NCBI GenBank assembly: GCA_028686345.1
Contig: JAQUCE010000049.1
Span: forward strand, 1 to 36,772
Reading direction: 5' to 3'
Length of the DNA: 36,772 nucleotides
From: Kiritimatiellia bacterium
GTDB lineage: Bacteria > Verrucomicrobiota > Kiritimatiellia > RFP12 > UBA1067
Below the pieces are notes generated by a model. It searched no databases and was not told where the DNA came from. It saw only the letters and a list, made by a program, of their open reading frames with translations. A program made the translations under genes and the position numbers. This document shows positions 18,301 to 25,626 of the stretch, in pieces (position 1 is the first letter of the stretch; every line of letters starts with the position of its first letter).

Positions 18301-18778
18301 GCAAACTGAAGCCGCCCCCCTTACCCTCAGCCATGGGCTCACGCTTGCGGGGTTTTGTTGCAGCCAATGAAGGGTCGACCGTCAACCGCGGTTCCAACAA
18401 CTCAATCTCGCCCAGGCTCAGCTTTCCCAGGGGCAGCAGCCCCAGCACGCCCTTGGCAGAGGTGATCTGCGGCACGCTCAGATGAACACCCTGATCAGGG
18501 AGATCGAGTTCCACGTTGCTTAATACCATTGGGCCCCAAACTCCCAGCTGCCAACCTTGGATGCTCAGCAGCGAAGGGGCAATCACGCGGTTAACCCGCT
18601 CCAACAGCCAGTGGCGGCCAAGATCAGTGGTCAAGAAATATGCCGCCAGAACAAGCACACCCGCGGCTAGTGTGAGCGATATCAAAAGAAAACGCAGTAG
18701 AGATCCAAAGCAGCCGCGCCTTCCGCGCTCCGAAAGCTCCTCTTTCTCCTCAAAACTGCCAATATCACTGAAATCCAT
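15341..18778 (-). CDS. Large AsmA-like envelope protein
   Basis: The product has 1145 residues: a charged cytoplasmic N-terminus, one membrane helix (LLRFLLISLTLAAGVLVLAAYFL, about 28-50), then a long beta-rich region. The helix is followed by DLGRHWLLERVNR and repeated segments about the length of beta strands, as in AsmA/TamB-type proteins. The C-terminal stretch (FSGSVGFDSTIKYLIEIPIS, then KIPKGLTVKVPVAGTVESPRL) matches the AsmA-like C-terminal region pattern. Such proteins are inferred to form hydrophobic grooves between inner and outer membranes for phospholipid transport or outer-membrane homeostasis. It stands alone between purL and uvrB, with a weak ribosome site (GAGG-CAGG) at 18778. 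The family is assigned from topology and C-terminal pattern; the precise cargo is unknown. Confidence 0.75.
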   Translation of the reverse strand: MDFSDIGSFEEKEELSERGRRGCFGSLLRFLLISLTLAAGVLVLAAYFLTTDLGRHWLLERVNRVIAPSLLSIQGWQLGVWGPMVLSNVELDLPDQGVHLSVPQITSAKGVLGLLPLGKLSLGEIELLEPRLTVDPSLAATKPRKREPMAEGKGGGFSLPIVDVGGRLSVKNGVVIIKEQGAPLFLTDQVEGKLLVDSIWQPFGFKVQSRAGAGNIGVTGDLRSIRKLFSAGDASYQDKVVLQLEHVELTAFAPLLKALYGRDILHAGIAEGAVTVERTGAVGVKIEGGVLVDGLQLVTGAGEHSPAGNMALMIDAQVEQGSWLFKRFDFNSPWIAAKLHGTLQRVADNRLVDGEISADVDVDLAAVARDFRQGLALDDALAVESGRLKGTVAISGSRDKLSVESDLVTTQISMRYKGHPIALQRNPSLRFKAFFPKDQLPELEELKFNSSFAELYGKGTLAQGVLKGYVDLTQLYKDFGGLLSRDARLAGAAHFDLSTKPVGDDVAFSGLAKLSKLSMKFGGGTTSVNTGTLRLNGSVTGVAEAASWDALTFRDIDFDFRVMESSVVGQLARYVPVQRDEKLPVLRGCTLRCDVAMNDAVNLMGAGMTQEQFKTASGWKGRFLVNLAAESANGVAKARFNGAGTDLGFTLANRPILEPDLRFASGVTFDSRQNSLVISEGTLSSKAAQLSIPACTLYLARDPATMRFDGSGEAAIDLALLYPILAGTERPADEELRGELHMKVKAERGDSGTELGFSGGVNDFAMLVDDKTIWFEPMANVSADLLIAKNGAGAQVNKFQLNSSLADISAAGRLEHLWQGCAADLRGELEFKFEMLEKLLKMRGIDEWRMTGHKKSTFRLKAPLAKGVESFLREGEFSGKAHLASLDGLGLSAGAADIAFDLAGGQLKCLWQPPLNGGQANLQPQFDFGGRAAVMSMPPNIQMLKGVRINQEVFDKLMVTLNPVFHGSRVHRGMVDLKVNSYRSGGDQRNEALFLDADIAFNDLEMELSPAMREILSMIHVKSSTYRVKHLPMHVIIRNERVHIDPVTMVFSGQPITFSGSVGFDSTIKYLIEIPISESIAAKTGLKIPKGLTVKVPVAGTVESPRLDTSALQNAVGDFIKKAIGEEAMRGVSDFLQQLKDELRK

Positions 18779-18930
18779 TGATGCCTGCCTCGGTTAATTA
18801 AATGTTCATTAATAATACCAAAAAGCGCATAGAAGGAGAAGCCGAACTTCAGTGGCGCCAGCTTACATCGGGAGTTGCCTGATTGGCAATCGGAGCTGCG
18901 TTATTGCACAGCCGGATCGATCGCCTATTG
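18779..18930. other. Upstream region of the AsmA-like gene
   Basis: An A/T-rich stretch (18793-18826) probably holds the AsmA-like promoter, but no clear pair of boxes was found. A TTGCC/GGCAA short hairpin lies near 18872-18888. No gene is seen. Confidence 0.4.
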
Positions 18931-19560
18931 CTCGCAGTCGCCCGCATAGCGGACGACTTCCTGGCTTCGCGCCTTGTCTCACACCTTGCCAAGCGGGACA
19001 AAGCTTGCGGCAAGAGTTGCACTACACTTTCACCCGCCGGCGCGGTCACGGCCAGCGCCCTACAGCTTCGACCTGCCAATCGCTCGGCTGGCGCACGCCT
19101 GCCAGGTGCGGAGCAAGGAGGTCAGTCGCTATGCGGCTGACTAGAGTGCGCACCCTGATGGCTCGCCTGCTGTTCGCAGTCGCCCGCATAGCGGACGACT
19201 TCCTGGCTTCGCGCCTTGTCTCACACCTTGCCAAGCGGGACAAAGCTTGCGGCAAGAGTTGCACTACACTTTCACCCGCCGGCGCGGTCACGGCCAGCGC
19301 CCTACAGCTTCGACCTGCCAATCACTCGGCTGGCGCATTCCTTGCAGCTTCGACTCGCATTGCACTCCACTGTCGCCCGCCGGCGCGGTCACGGCCAGCC
19401 GCCCTACAGCTTCGACCTGCCAATCGCTTGGCGGGCGCGTGCCTGCCAGGTGCGGAGCAAGGAGGTCAGTCGCTATGCGGCTGACTAGAGTGCGCAACCT
19501 GATGGCTCGCCTGTTGTTCGCAGTCGCCCGCATAGCGGACGACTTCCTGGCTTCGCACCC
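18931..19560 (+). repeat. Tandem array of the mosaic hairpin repeat (2.5 units)
   Basis: Hairpin 2 (GTCGCCCGC, ATA, GCGGACGAC) starts at 18937, 19179 and 19523, so the unit lengths are 242 and 344 bp. The second unit is longer because a segment of about 102 bp containing GCGCGGTCACGGCCAGC and CTACAGCTTCGACCTGCC is duplicated inside it (near 19279 and 19379). Hairpin 1 (GTCAGTCGC, TAT, GCGGCTGAC) lies at 19121-19141 and 19465-19485. Hairpin 3 pairs CTTGCC-AAGC with GCTT-GC-GGCAAG (18985-19014, repeated in the second unit). The two full units are almost identical, suggesting recent duplication. Open frames on both strands through the array are repeat by-products. Confidence 0.93.
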
Positions 19561-19650
19561 AAGGCTCCAACTATTGACAATGAAACCGACCTACATGCAG
19601 CACATGCAGCTGGCAGAGCGGCTGCTACACCGAACAACAGACTTGCAATA
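19561..19650. other. Spacer downstream of uvrB
   Basis: This 90-bp stretch separates the last tandem repeat from the uvrB stop codon. It contains a small direct repeat (ATGCAGCAC/ATGCAGCTG near 19595) and a GCAGC/GCTGC pairing possibility, but no stem followed by a T-run, so no intrinsic terminator is called for uvrB. Confidence 0.4.
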
Positions 19651-21624
19651 CTACGCCAGCATCCGCCGCAGCTCTTTGATCTCATCCCGCAGGGCGGCAG
19701 CTCTTTCAAATTCAAGTGCATCAGCGGCGGCCAGCATCTCACGCTGCAGCTCGCCAATTGTCTGGCACACATCATACATCTCTTCGCTCTCAGCAGCCAC
19801 CATGGATGATTCAATGCGCTTGCCTTCGCGGTAGATTGCCAGAGTTTCGTTGAGATCACGTTTCACGCTCTGCGGCGTAATGTTGTGTTCAAGATTGTAG
19901 GCTTGCTGACACTCCCGGCGCGTGCCGGTGATCTCGATCATGGTGCGCATGGCCTCCGTGATCTTGCTGGCATAGAGAATGACCCGACCGTTTTCATGCC
20001 GCGCCGCGCGCCCGGCAGTCTGCATCAGTGCTGTGGATGAGCGCAGAAACCCCTCTTTGTCCGCATCCAGCACTGCAACCAGTGCCACCTCTGGCAGATC
20101 CAGCCCCTCGCGCAGCAGGTTGATGCCAATCAGGCAGTCAAACTCGCCCTTGCGCAGACGTCCTAAGATATCAACCCGCTCGATCGCGTCAATGTCGCTG
20201 TGCAGGTACTCCACTTTAACACCAGTCTCTTTCAGATAGGCCGCCAGATCCTCGGAGGAGCGTTTGGTCAAGGTTGTCACCAACACGCGGTTGCCATCCT
20301 CCACCGTGCGTTTGATCTGCTCCATCAGATCATCAATCTGATTCTCCAGCGCCCGGACCTCCACCGGCGGATCCAGCAGCCCTGTCGGACGGATCAACTG
20401 TTGCGCGGTAATCGCGCTCACTTCGCGCTCATACCAACCCGGTGTGGCGCTGGCAAAGACAATCGGCCCGGTTTTGTGCATGAACTCTTCGAAATTCAAC
20501 GGACGGTTATCGCGGGCCGACGGCAGTCGGAAGCCATGTTCGATCAGCGTTCCTTTGCGCGCCTGATCGCCGTTGTACATGGCCCGCAGCTGCGGCAGGG
20601 TGACATGCGACTCATCGATAATAGTCAAGAACTCGCCGTCAAAATAATCCAGCAGACAGGCCGGCGTCTCCCCCGCCGCGCGCCCGGCCAGGTGGCGGGA
20701 GTAGTTTTCAATGCCACTGCAAAAGCCCAGCTCGCGCATCATCTCCATATCAAACTCGGTGCGCTGCCGGATGCGCTGCGCCTCCACCAGCTTGCCGGCT
20801 GCCTCGAATTCAGCGATCCGCAGATCCAGTTCGCGGCTGATGGCATCCTGCGCTGCCGCAACCTTCTCACGCGGCATCACAAAGTGCTTGGCAGGCGAGA
20901 TGATCACCCTGCGCAGGGGCGGGCCGCTCTTGCCGCTGACTGGGTCAAAGCGTCTGATCTCTTCGATTTCATCGCCGAAAAAAGCGATGCGGTAACCGTT
21001 TTTGTCATAGGATGGAAAGATGTCAACTGTGTCACCCCGCACGCGGAAATTGCCTGGCAGTGATTCATAATCATTGCGGGCATATTGGATATCCACCAAC
21101 TGGGCGAGCAGCTGGTCGCGCTCCAGCTCCACTCCCGGCGTAAGGTCAACCAGCATCTCGCGATAATCCTCGGGCGAGCCAAGGCCGTAGATACAGGAGA
21201 CAGAGGCCACGATAATCACATCGCGTCGTCCCAGCAGCGAGTTGGTGGCCGAGAGCCGGTAGCGTTCAATCTCCTCATTGATGGAGGAGTCTTTCTCAAT
21301 AAAGGTATCGGTTTGCGGAATGTAAGCCTCGGGTTGGTAGTAATCGTAGTAGCTCACAAAGTATTCAACCGCGTTGTCAGGGAAGAAACTCTTCAATTCC
21401 GCGAAGAGCTGCGCTGCCAGGGTTTTGTTGTGCGAAAGAATCAGGGTGGGGCGGCCCCAGCCCTGAATCACATTTGCCATGGTAAAGGTTTTGCCTGAGC
21501 CAGTGACACCCTCCAGCGCCAAGCGGCTCTCGCCCTGCTCCAACCCCTGGAGCAGGGAAGCAATTGCCGTCGGCTGATCGCCGGTTGGCAGGTATTTGGA
21601 TTCAATGTGAAAGCTGCTTTGCAT
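19651..21624 (-). CDS. uvrB: UvrABC excinuclease subunit B
   Basis: The product has 657 residues, close to the normal 660-675. UvrB is the helicase-like damage-verification subunit of nucleotide excision repair, loaded by UvrA and later binding UvrC. Visible are Walker A GVTGSGKT (39-46), the damage-probing beta-hairpin region SYYDYYQPEAYIPQTDTFIE, a DESH helicase motif in IIDESHVTLPQ, motif VI QTAGRAARHENG, and the C-terminal UVR domain (about 620-655, ending RDEIKELRRMLA). All look intact. The ATG at 21624 has only a distant GAGG, about 12 nt away, and the rhamnosidase stop is 19 bp upstream, so uvrB may be co-transcribed with a sugar hydrolase, an odd pairing. Confidence 0.98.
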   Translation of the reverse strand: MQSSFHIESKYLPTGDQPTAIASLLQGLEQGESRLALEGVTGSGKTFTMANVIQGWGRPTLILSHNKTLAAQLFAELKSFFPDNAVEYFVSYYDYYQPEAYIPQTDTFIEKDSSINEEIERYRLSATNSLLGRRDVIIVASVSCIYGLGSPEDYREMLVDLTPGVELERDQLLAQLVDIQYARNDYESLPGNFRVRGDTVDIFPSYDKNGYRIAFFGDEIEEIRRFDPVSGKSGPPLRRVIISPAKHFVMPREKVAAAQDAISRELDLRIAEFEAAGKLVEAQRIRQRTEFDMEMMRELGFCSGIENYSRHLAGRAAGETPACLLDYFDGEFLTIIDESHVTLPQLRAMYNGDQARKGTLIEHGFRLPSARDNRPLNFEEFMHKTGPIVFASATPGWYEREVSAITAQQLIRPTGLLDPPVEVRALENQIDDLMEQIKRTVEDGNRVLVTTLTKRSSEDLAAYLKETGVKVEYLHSDIDAIERVDILGRLRKGEFDCLIGINLLREGLDLPEVALVAVLDADKEGFLRSSTALMQTAGRAARHENGRVILYASKITEAMRTMIEITGTRRECQQAYNLEHNITPQSVKRDLNETLAIYREGKRIESSMVAAESEEMYDVCQTIGELQREMLAAADALEFERAAALRDEIKELRRMLA

Positions 21625-21643
21625 GTGGCGGCGATTACCTCAG

Positions 21644-24600
21644 TTACTTTTGAAAACCTGGCACATCAAAAGCGTAACGCCCTGAGCCGACCTTGAAGGC
21701 CGCGCCGCCACTGCCGCTCTGGAATTCACTCACAATTGGAGAGCTGTTGACCTTGGCGCCCGGTTTAGTCGGCAGATAAACAATGGCGGTTGTATTGACC
21801 GGCACGTCAACCTCCAGATGAAAGGCGCCGTCCGCTGTAATCACCCAATCGCTGCGAATTTCGCCATAGGGCGAGTTATGTTTGGCATTAACATAGGTCA
21901 GCCCCGGCACTGGTTCCGGCGCAATGACAAACTCTTTGAAGGCAACCTTCAGCGGATCAACCTTTGATGCGATTGTACTGACATCGTCGCTCAGTCGGAT
22001 ACCCGCCAGATATTGATACATCCACGCGGAAAAATCTCCAAACATGATATGGTTGCGCGAGGCCCCCTCATCCCAATCCTCCCACAATGTGGTTGCGCCA
22101 TCGTGCACAATCCATTTACCAAACGAAGGGCGCTCAGTTTTATTCAGCATGCGGTAGGCCAGCTCCGTCGCGCCAGCGTCACTCAGTGCCCGAAAGAGAT
22201 ACTTTGATCCCAGTATCCCGAAATCCGGCACGCAATCCTCTAGTGCAACCAGCTCAACGAGTGCCTTGCGGGTTGCCTCCACATGGGAATCAGCCGCGAT
22301 CCCCTGATGCAATGCGCAGGCCAGCGCGGTCTGGGTGCCGATCGAGTAAACACCCTCACCCTGATAGAACTTCTGATTGAAAGCTTTTTTCACACGCTGC
22401 GCCAGCGCGGCATACTTCTCCGCATCAGCCGCGTTTTTCAGCAGCTCCGCTGTGCGGGCGAGGATCATGCAATCCAGATAGTAGTAAGCCGAGGAGGTCA
22501 CCTCTGCCGGGACCTTGGACTTGGCTGGAATCCAGTCACCCAGTCCATGCGACACCAGGTCATCCTTGGCGCGGCTGCTCGTGTAATCAACATAACTGCG
22601 CATGGCTTGGTAGTTCTGCTCCAGAACCTGTGTGTCGCCCTTGTAGACATAGAGCATCCACGGCACAATCAGCAGCGCGCTATCCCAAGCCGGGCCATTG
22701 CCCCATTGATACCCCCAGCCACTGGTTGGAATTATGGCTGCCAGGTTGCCGTCAGGTTGCTGTTCGTCGGTTAAATCACGCACCCATTTCTCGTAGGCGG
22801 CGGTATTGTCAAAGTTGTACATGCCCAGCTCTGAGGCCAGTGAGGCATCGCCGGTCCAGCCGTTCTTCTCGCGCTGCGGACAATCGGTTGGATAGCCATT
22901 GACATAATTGCCCTTATACGCCCAGAGCGTGGCCTGCTGCAACTTGTTCAGCAGCTCATTGGAGCACTCAAAGCTGCCCGCTGATTTAAAGTCAGTGTGT
23001 ATCACAGCGGCAACAATTGAGTTGCTGTCCGGCTTACGACGCAAGCCTGTGATCTCGACATACTGAAATCCGTGGTATACAAAACAAGGATTAAAAGATT
23101 CGTCCGGATCGCCGGAGCAGAACACATGATCCTTTTGAAAGTCGCCGTCTTTGACCAAAGGTGCTGAGGCGGGGTGCCTGAAATGCGCTTTAATGCTCTT
23201 GTTGTCAAGTGAACCGTCAGGTTTTAGGCGCTCACCGTAACGCAACGTGACGTAATCGCCCCTTTGCTGTCCAAGCAGCTTTAGATTGACCCATCCAGCG
23301 GTGTTTTGCCCGAAGTCGACCACCCAGTGATGCTCGCCCAGTTGCCGGACACTCTGCGGTAACAAGGTTTGCGTGATCACACTGGGAGGCAGCGCGGATG
23401 CGCACAGCTTGCCCTTGGGAGCGGGGACGATCTCGGCCATAATGGTTTGCACCTCAAAGTCCGGTGCCGCTGGATGGCTTTTGCCGACCACCACCCCTTG
23501 GCGGATGCAATCGTAACCAAGCGGGCTTGCTACCTGGCGCCAGCTTTGATCAGAGAGCACATACGAGATCGAGCCATCGGTATGAATCACCTCAAGCTGG
23601 GCAATCATACGCGGGAAATCACGCCAGGGCGCGTTATCAAAATTCCAGACAGAGACCGAGCGCATGTCATACCAGCCATGGCCCAACAGCACCTGCAGGT
23701 TATTCTTGCCGCGCTTGAGACTCTGCGAGAGATCGTAAGTTGAATAGAGAACCCGCTGGTCATACTTTGTCGGCACAGGATCCAGCACTTTTGCGCCAAT
23801 CTTAACTCCATTGAGCGAGGCCTCATAAAACCCCAAGCCGCTGATATGCAGGGTGGCCTGTGTCACATCCTTTGGCAGAGTGAAACTTTTTTCAAACGCA
23901 GGCGACGCAATTTCAAAACGTCTCTCAATCTCTCCCCAAGGCCGCGCGCCAACACCCCCTGCCACTACGACCGCGCGCATGCCAGGCTGCTCCAGGCTGG
24001 AGAGTGGCTTGAACCACTCTTTGCCATTGGCTGACACAGCCTTCCAGCTTGCATCCGTGCGCAAGAGCGTTGTTTTGTCATCCCGCAGCACAGCCAGTAA
24101 ACCGGTCGGCCCTTTTTCCTTGTTATGAACCCGCGCCGCAATCTGGTTTTGCCCTGGACGCAGGAGAGCGGTCACATCAATAAAGCGCATCCACTTCCAC
24201 ACGTTGAGATGCCCCCAGGTTTTAACAGCCAGCTGGCCATTCAGATAAACCTCATAATCATCATCAGCGGTCAGGGTCAGGATCATGCTCCGGGTACTGA
24301 CATCCTGCGGCGCGTCAAACAGCGCGTAATAAAAAGAGTTCCCGGCTGGGGCCTGCTCCAGTTTCTCCGTAAATCCATGCCAGATCCATTGCGCCCCTTT
24401 GAGATCATAATCCGGGCGTGTGCTTGCATTCGCGCCAATCCACTGCGCCTTCCAATCCTGCGGGCGCATGATACCGGTGACCCAGCGTGAGGGCGCGCTC
24501 CAGCGCGAGGGCATAGAGTCAGCACTGCTCCAGGCGCGCACCTTCCAGTAACAGTACTGCGAACTTTTCAGCGGCGCACCGGCGTAGATGACCTCCAGCT

Positions 24601-24916
24601 GCTGCTCAGACACCACGCGTCCGCTATCCCAGAGATTGCCATCATCCTGTTTGAGCCGGGTTAGCGAGTCAGAGACAACAATCTGGTAGGAGTGCTGGCG
24701 CAGATCTCGCAACCGGCTCTCTGCTGCCGCGAGCTTCCAGCTGAGCCGCGGCTGGGCAACATCAATTCCCGTTGCATCAAGCAGGTTTTCCACCTGCAGT
24801 TGGCAGGGTGCTTTCAACTGCGCCCCGCGCTGCAGATCACTTAAACAGCCGACTGAAAAAACAGCCAGTATAGATGCCAACAGAGATGACAGTAAACAGA
24901 CGGATTGACGCATCAT
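21644..24916 (-). CDS. Alpha-L-rhamnosidase, GH78
   Basis: The product has 1090 residues and is exported. The N-terminus carries a signal sequence with a possible lipobox ending at Cys24 (FSVGC), so it may be a lipoprotein. N-terminal beta domains are followed by the (alpha/alpha)6 catalytic domain. The GH78 signature DCPQRE-KNGWTGDASLASE places the likely general acid at Glu683, and TTLWEDWDEGASRNH places a likely general base at Glu946; the 263-residue separation fits the family. A C-terminal beta-sandwich follows. The enzyme releases terminal L-rhamnose from pectic side chains, glycosides or algal polysaccharides by inversion. AAGGAA lies 6 nt before the ATG at 24916. It follows the CotH/lamin-tail gene across a 710-bp repeat-rich gap, so it probably has its own promoter. 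Confidence 0.93.
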   Translation of the reverse strand: MMRQSVCLLSSLLASILAVFSVGCLSDLQRGAQLKAPCQLQVENLLDATGIDVAQPRLSWKLAAAESRLRDLRQHSYQIVVSDSLTRLKQDDGNLWDSGRVVSEQQLEVIYAGAPLKSSQYCYWKVRAWSSADSMPSRWSAPSRWVTGIMRPQDWKAQWIGANASTRPDYDLKGAQWIWHGFTEKLEQAPAGNSFYYALFDAPQDVSTRSMILTLTADDDYEVYLNGQLAVKTWGHLNVWKWMRFIDVTALLRPGQNQIAARVHNKEKGPTGLLAVLRDDKTTLLRTDASWKAVSANGKEWFKPLSSLEQPGMRAVVVAGGVGARPWGEIERRFEIASPAFEKSFTLPKDVTQATLHISGLGFYEASLNGVKIGAKVLDPVPTKYDQRVLYSTYDLSQSLKRGKNNLQVLLGHGWYDMRSVSVWNFDNAPWRDFPRMIAQLEVIHTDGSISYVLSDQSWRQVASPLGYDCIRQGVVVGKSHPAAPDFEVQTIMAEIVPAPKGKLCASALPPSVITQTLLPQSVRQLGEHHWVVDFGQNTAGWVNLKLLGQQRGDYVTLRYGERLKPDGSLDNKSIKAHFRHPASAPLVKDGDFQKDHVFCSGDPDESFNPCFVYHGFQYVEITGLRRKPDSNSIVAAVIHTDFKSAGSFECSNELLNKLQQATLWAYKGNYVNGYPTDCPQREKNGWTGDASLASELGMYNFDNTAAYEKWVRDLTDEQQPDGNLAAIIPTSGWGYQWGNGPAWDSALLIVPWMLYVYKGDTQVLEQNYQAMRSYVDYTSSRAKDDLVSHGLGDWIPAKSKVPAEVTSSAYYYLDCMILARTAELLKNAADAEKYAALAQRVKKAFNQKFYQGEGVYSIGTQTALACALHQGIAADSHVEATRKALVELVALEDCVPDFGILGSKYLFRALSDAGATELAYRMLNKTERPSFGKWIVHDGATTLWEDWDEGASRNHIMFGDFSAWMYQYLAGIRLSDDVSTIASKVDPLKVAFKEFVIAPEPVPGLTYVNAKHNSPYGEIRSDWVITADGAFHLEVDVPVNTTAIVYLPTKPGAKVNSSPIVSEFQSGSGGAAFKVGSGRYAFDVPGFQK

Positions 24917-24948
24917 AAGAATTCCTTTTAAATGTAATTGATTGATGC

Positions 24949-24981
24949 GTGTATATTACACATTTTGATATTGATACGCAA
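24949..24981 (-). promoter_or_regulatory. Candidate promoter of the rhamnosidase gene, with overlapping palindrome
   Basis: On the minus strand TTGCGT (24981-24976) and TAATAT (24958-24953) are spaced by exactly 17 bp. They lie about 37 bp upstream of the ATG. A small palindrome GTGTA-TAT-TACAC (24949-24961) overlaps the -10 box and could be an operator. Matches to consensus are moderate (three and four of six). Confidence 0.35.
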
Positions 24982-24997
24982 TCCCTGTAAACAACGC

Positions 24998-25064
24998 GCC
25001 ACACTTTTACTAGGCCGACGCGGTCACGGCCAGCCGCCCTACAGCTTCAAATCACTGGACATGG
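24998..25064 (+). repeat. Mosaic hairpin repeat, partial copy (ACACTTT to CACTGGACAT segment)
   Basis: The stretch beginning ACACTTTTAC (25001) and continuing through GCGGTCACGGCCAGCC, GCCCTACAGCTTCAA and CACTGGACAT (25053-25062) matches the second half of the tandem unit at 18931-19560 and the linker found at 10856 and 36654. It lies close upstream of the rhamnosidase promoter candidate and has the same orientation as the other copies. Confidence 0.75.
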
Positions 25065-25159
25065 GTGGTCAAAATGGTTGCACTTTATTTTTGAAACAAC
25101 AAGGAACCCAGCGCAGCATAGCCGAAACCATTTTTGGAAGCTTGAGGTACTTCAGGATA

Positions 25160-25206
25160 CCCGGGACGTTGTCCCGGGCTATAGTGAATCCGGCCCGTTG
25201 GGCCGG
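25160..25206. repeat. Paired perfect hairpins with GTT loops
   Basis: CCCGGGAC-GTT-GTCCCGGG (25160-25178) is an 8-bp perfect stem, and CCGGCCC-GTT-GGGCCGG (25190-25206) is a 7-bp perfect stem 11 bp further on. Both close with the same trinucleotide loop. The arrangement of two tandem stems with 3-nt loops parallels hairpins 1 and 2 of the mosaic repeat, although the sequences are unrelated. Confidence 0.85.
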
Positions 25207-25299
25207 TAAGACGAACAATCCTAATCAAACAACGGCTGCCTGTGGCTGGCCAAAAGAGACAAGGATTGAGATTAGGACTAAGATGAGGATGGATCCACC

Positions 25300-25331
25300 G
25301 ACAACATGTTTTTAAGGACCAACATGTTGTC
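25300..25331. repeat. 11-bp inverted repeat
   Basis: GACAACATGTT (25300-25310) and AACATGTTGTC (25321-25331) form perfect arms around a 10-nt centre. There is no T-run beyond it on either strand, so a terminator is unlikely. It could be an operator for a dimeric regulator of the rhamnosidase gene, though it is nearly 400 bp from that start. Confidence 0.7.
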
Positions 25332-25449
25332 TTGCCCTTTGGTAAAGGCCGAGGGACGCTCCTTTAACGAACAAACGCATAGCATGCGCTAATTGATTCA
25401 TAGAAGCAGCCCTACACCCCAGAGCGCGCATTTCGAAAGCCTGTAGCAA

Positions 25450-25560
25450 AATGCCGCTGCCCAGAGCGCGGGCCATGTTCATTCGCGTGTCGTTCGCAGT
25501 CGTCAGCATAGCGGACGACTGCCTTGCTTCGCGCCTATCTCACACCTTGCCAAGTCAGAT
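25450..25560 (+). repeat. Mosaic hairpin repeat, partial and decayed copy
   Basis: Hairpin 2 is present at 25499-25519 (GTCGTCAGC, ATA, GCGGACGAC) with one arm mismatch, followed by a decayed hairpin-3 start (CTCACACCTTGCCAAG). Compared with the tandem array one base is missing before CTCACACC, which would break any reading frame through the element. It lies just downstream of the CotH/lamin-tail stop codon. Confidence 0.75.
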
Positions 25561-25626
25561 TCAAGTGCGATAAAAAGTTTGAGTTTTGTGGTCTGGCATG
25601 TTGTTCCAAAACTCCTGCATGATAAG

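Larger units (their letters stand above)
24917..25626. other. Repeat-rich spacer between the CotH/lamin-tail gene and the rhamnosidase gene
   Basis: No gene is supported in these 710 bp. From the rhamnosidase side it holds a candidate promoter (24953-24981), a mosaic-repeat piece (24998-25064), paired hairpins (25160-25206), an 11-bp inverted repeat (25300-25331) and a second mosaic-repeat piece (25450-25560). A 65-codon minus-strand frame at 25312-25509 runs through repeats and is not called. The roughly 90 bp at 25067-25159 and 25207-25299 show nothing I can name. Confidence 0.75.

Noticed and set aside
18852-19834. Plus- and minus-strand frames of 60-210 codons through the tandem array
   Set aside because: They follow the repeat, exist in several frames at once, have no family resemblance, and the longest runs into the uvrB gene on the opposite strand.
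25312-25509. 65-codon minus-strand frame in the spacer before the rhamnosidase gene
   Set aside because: It crosses a decayed mosaic-repeat copy and has no ribosome site; best explained as repeat sequence.
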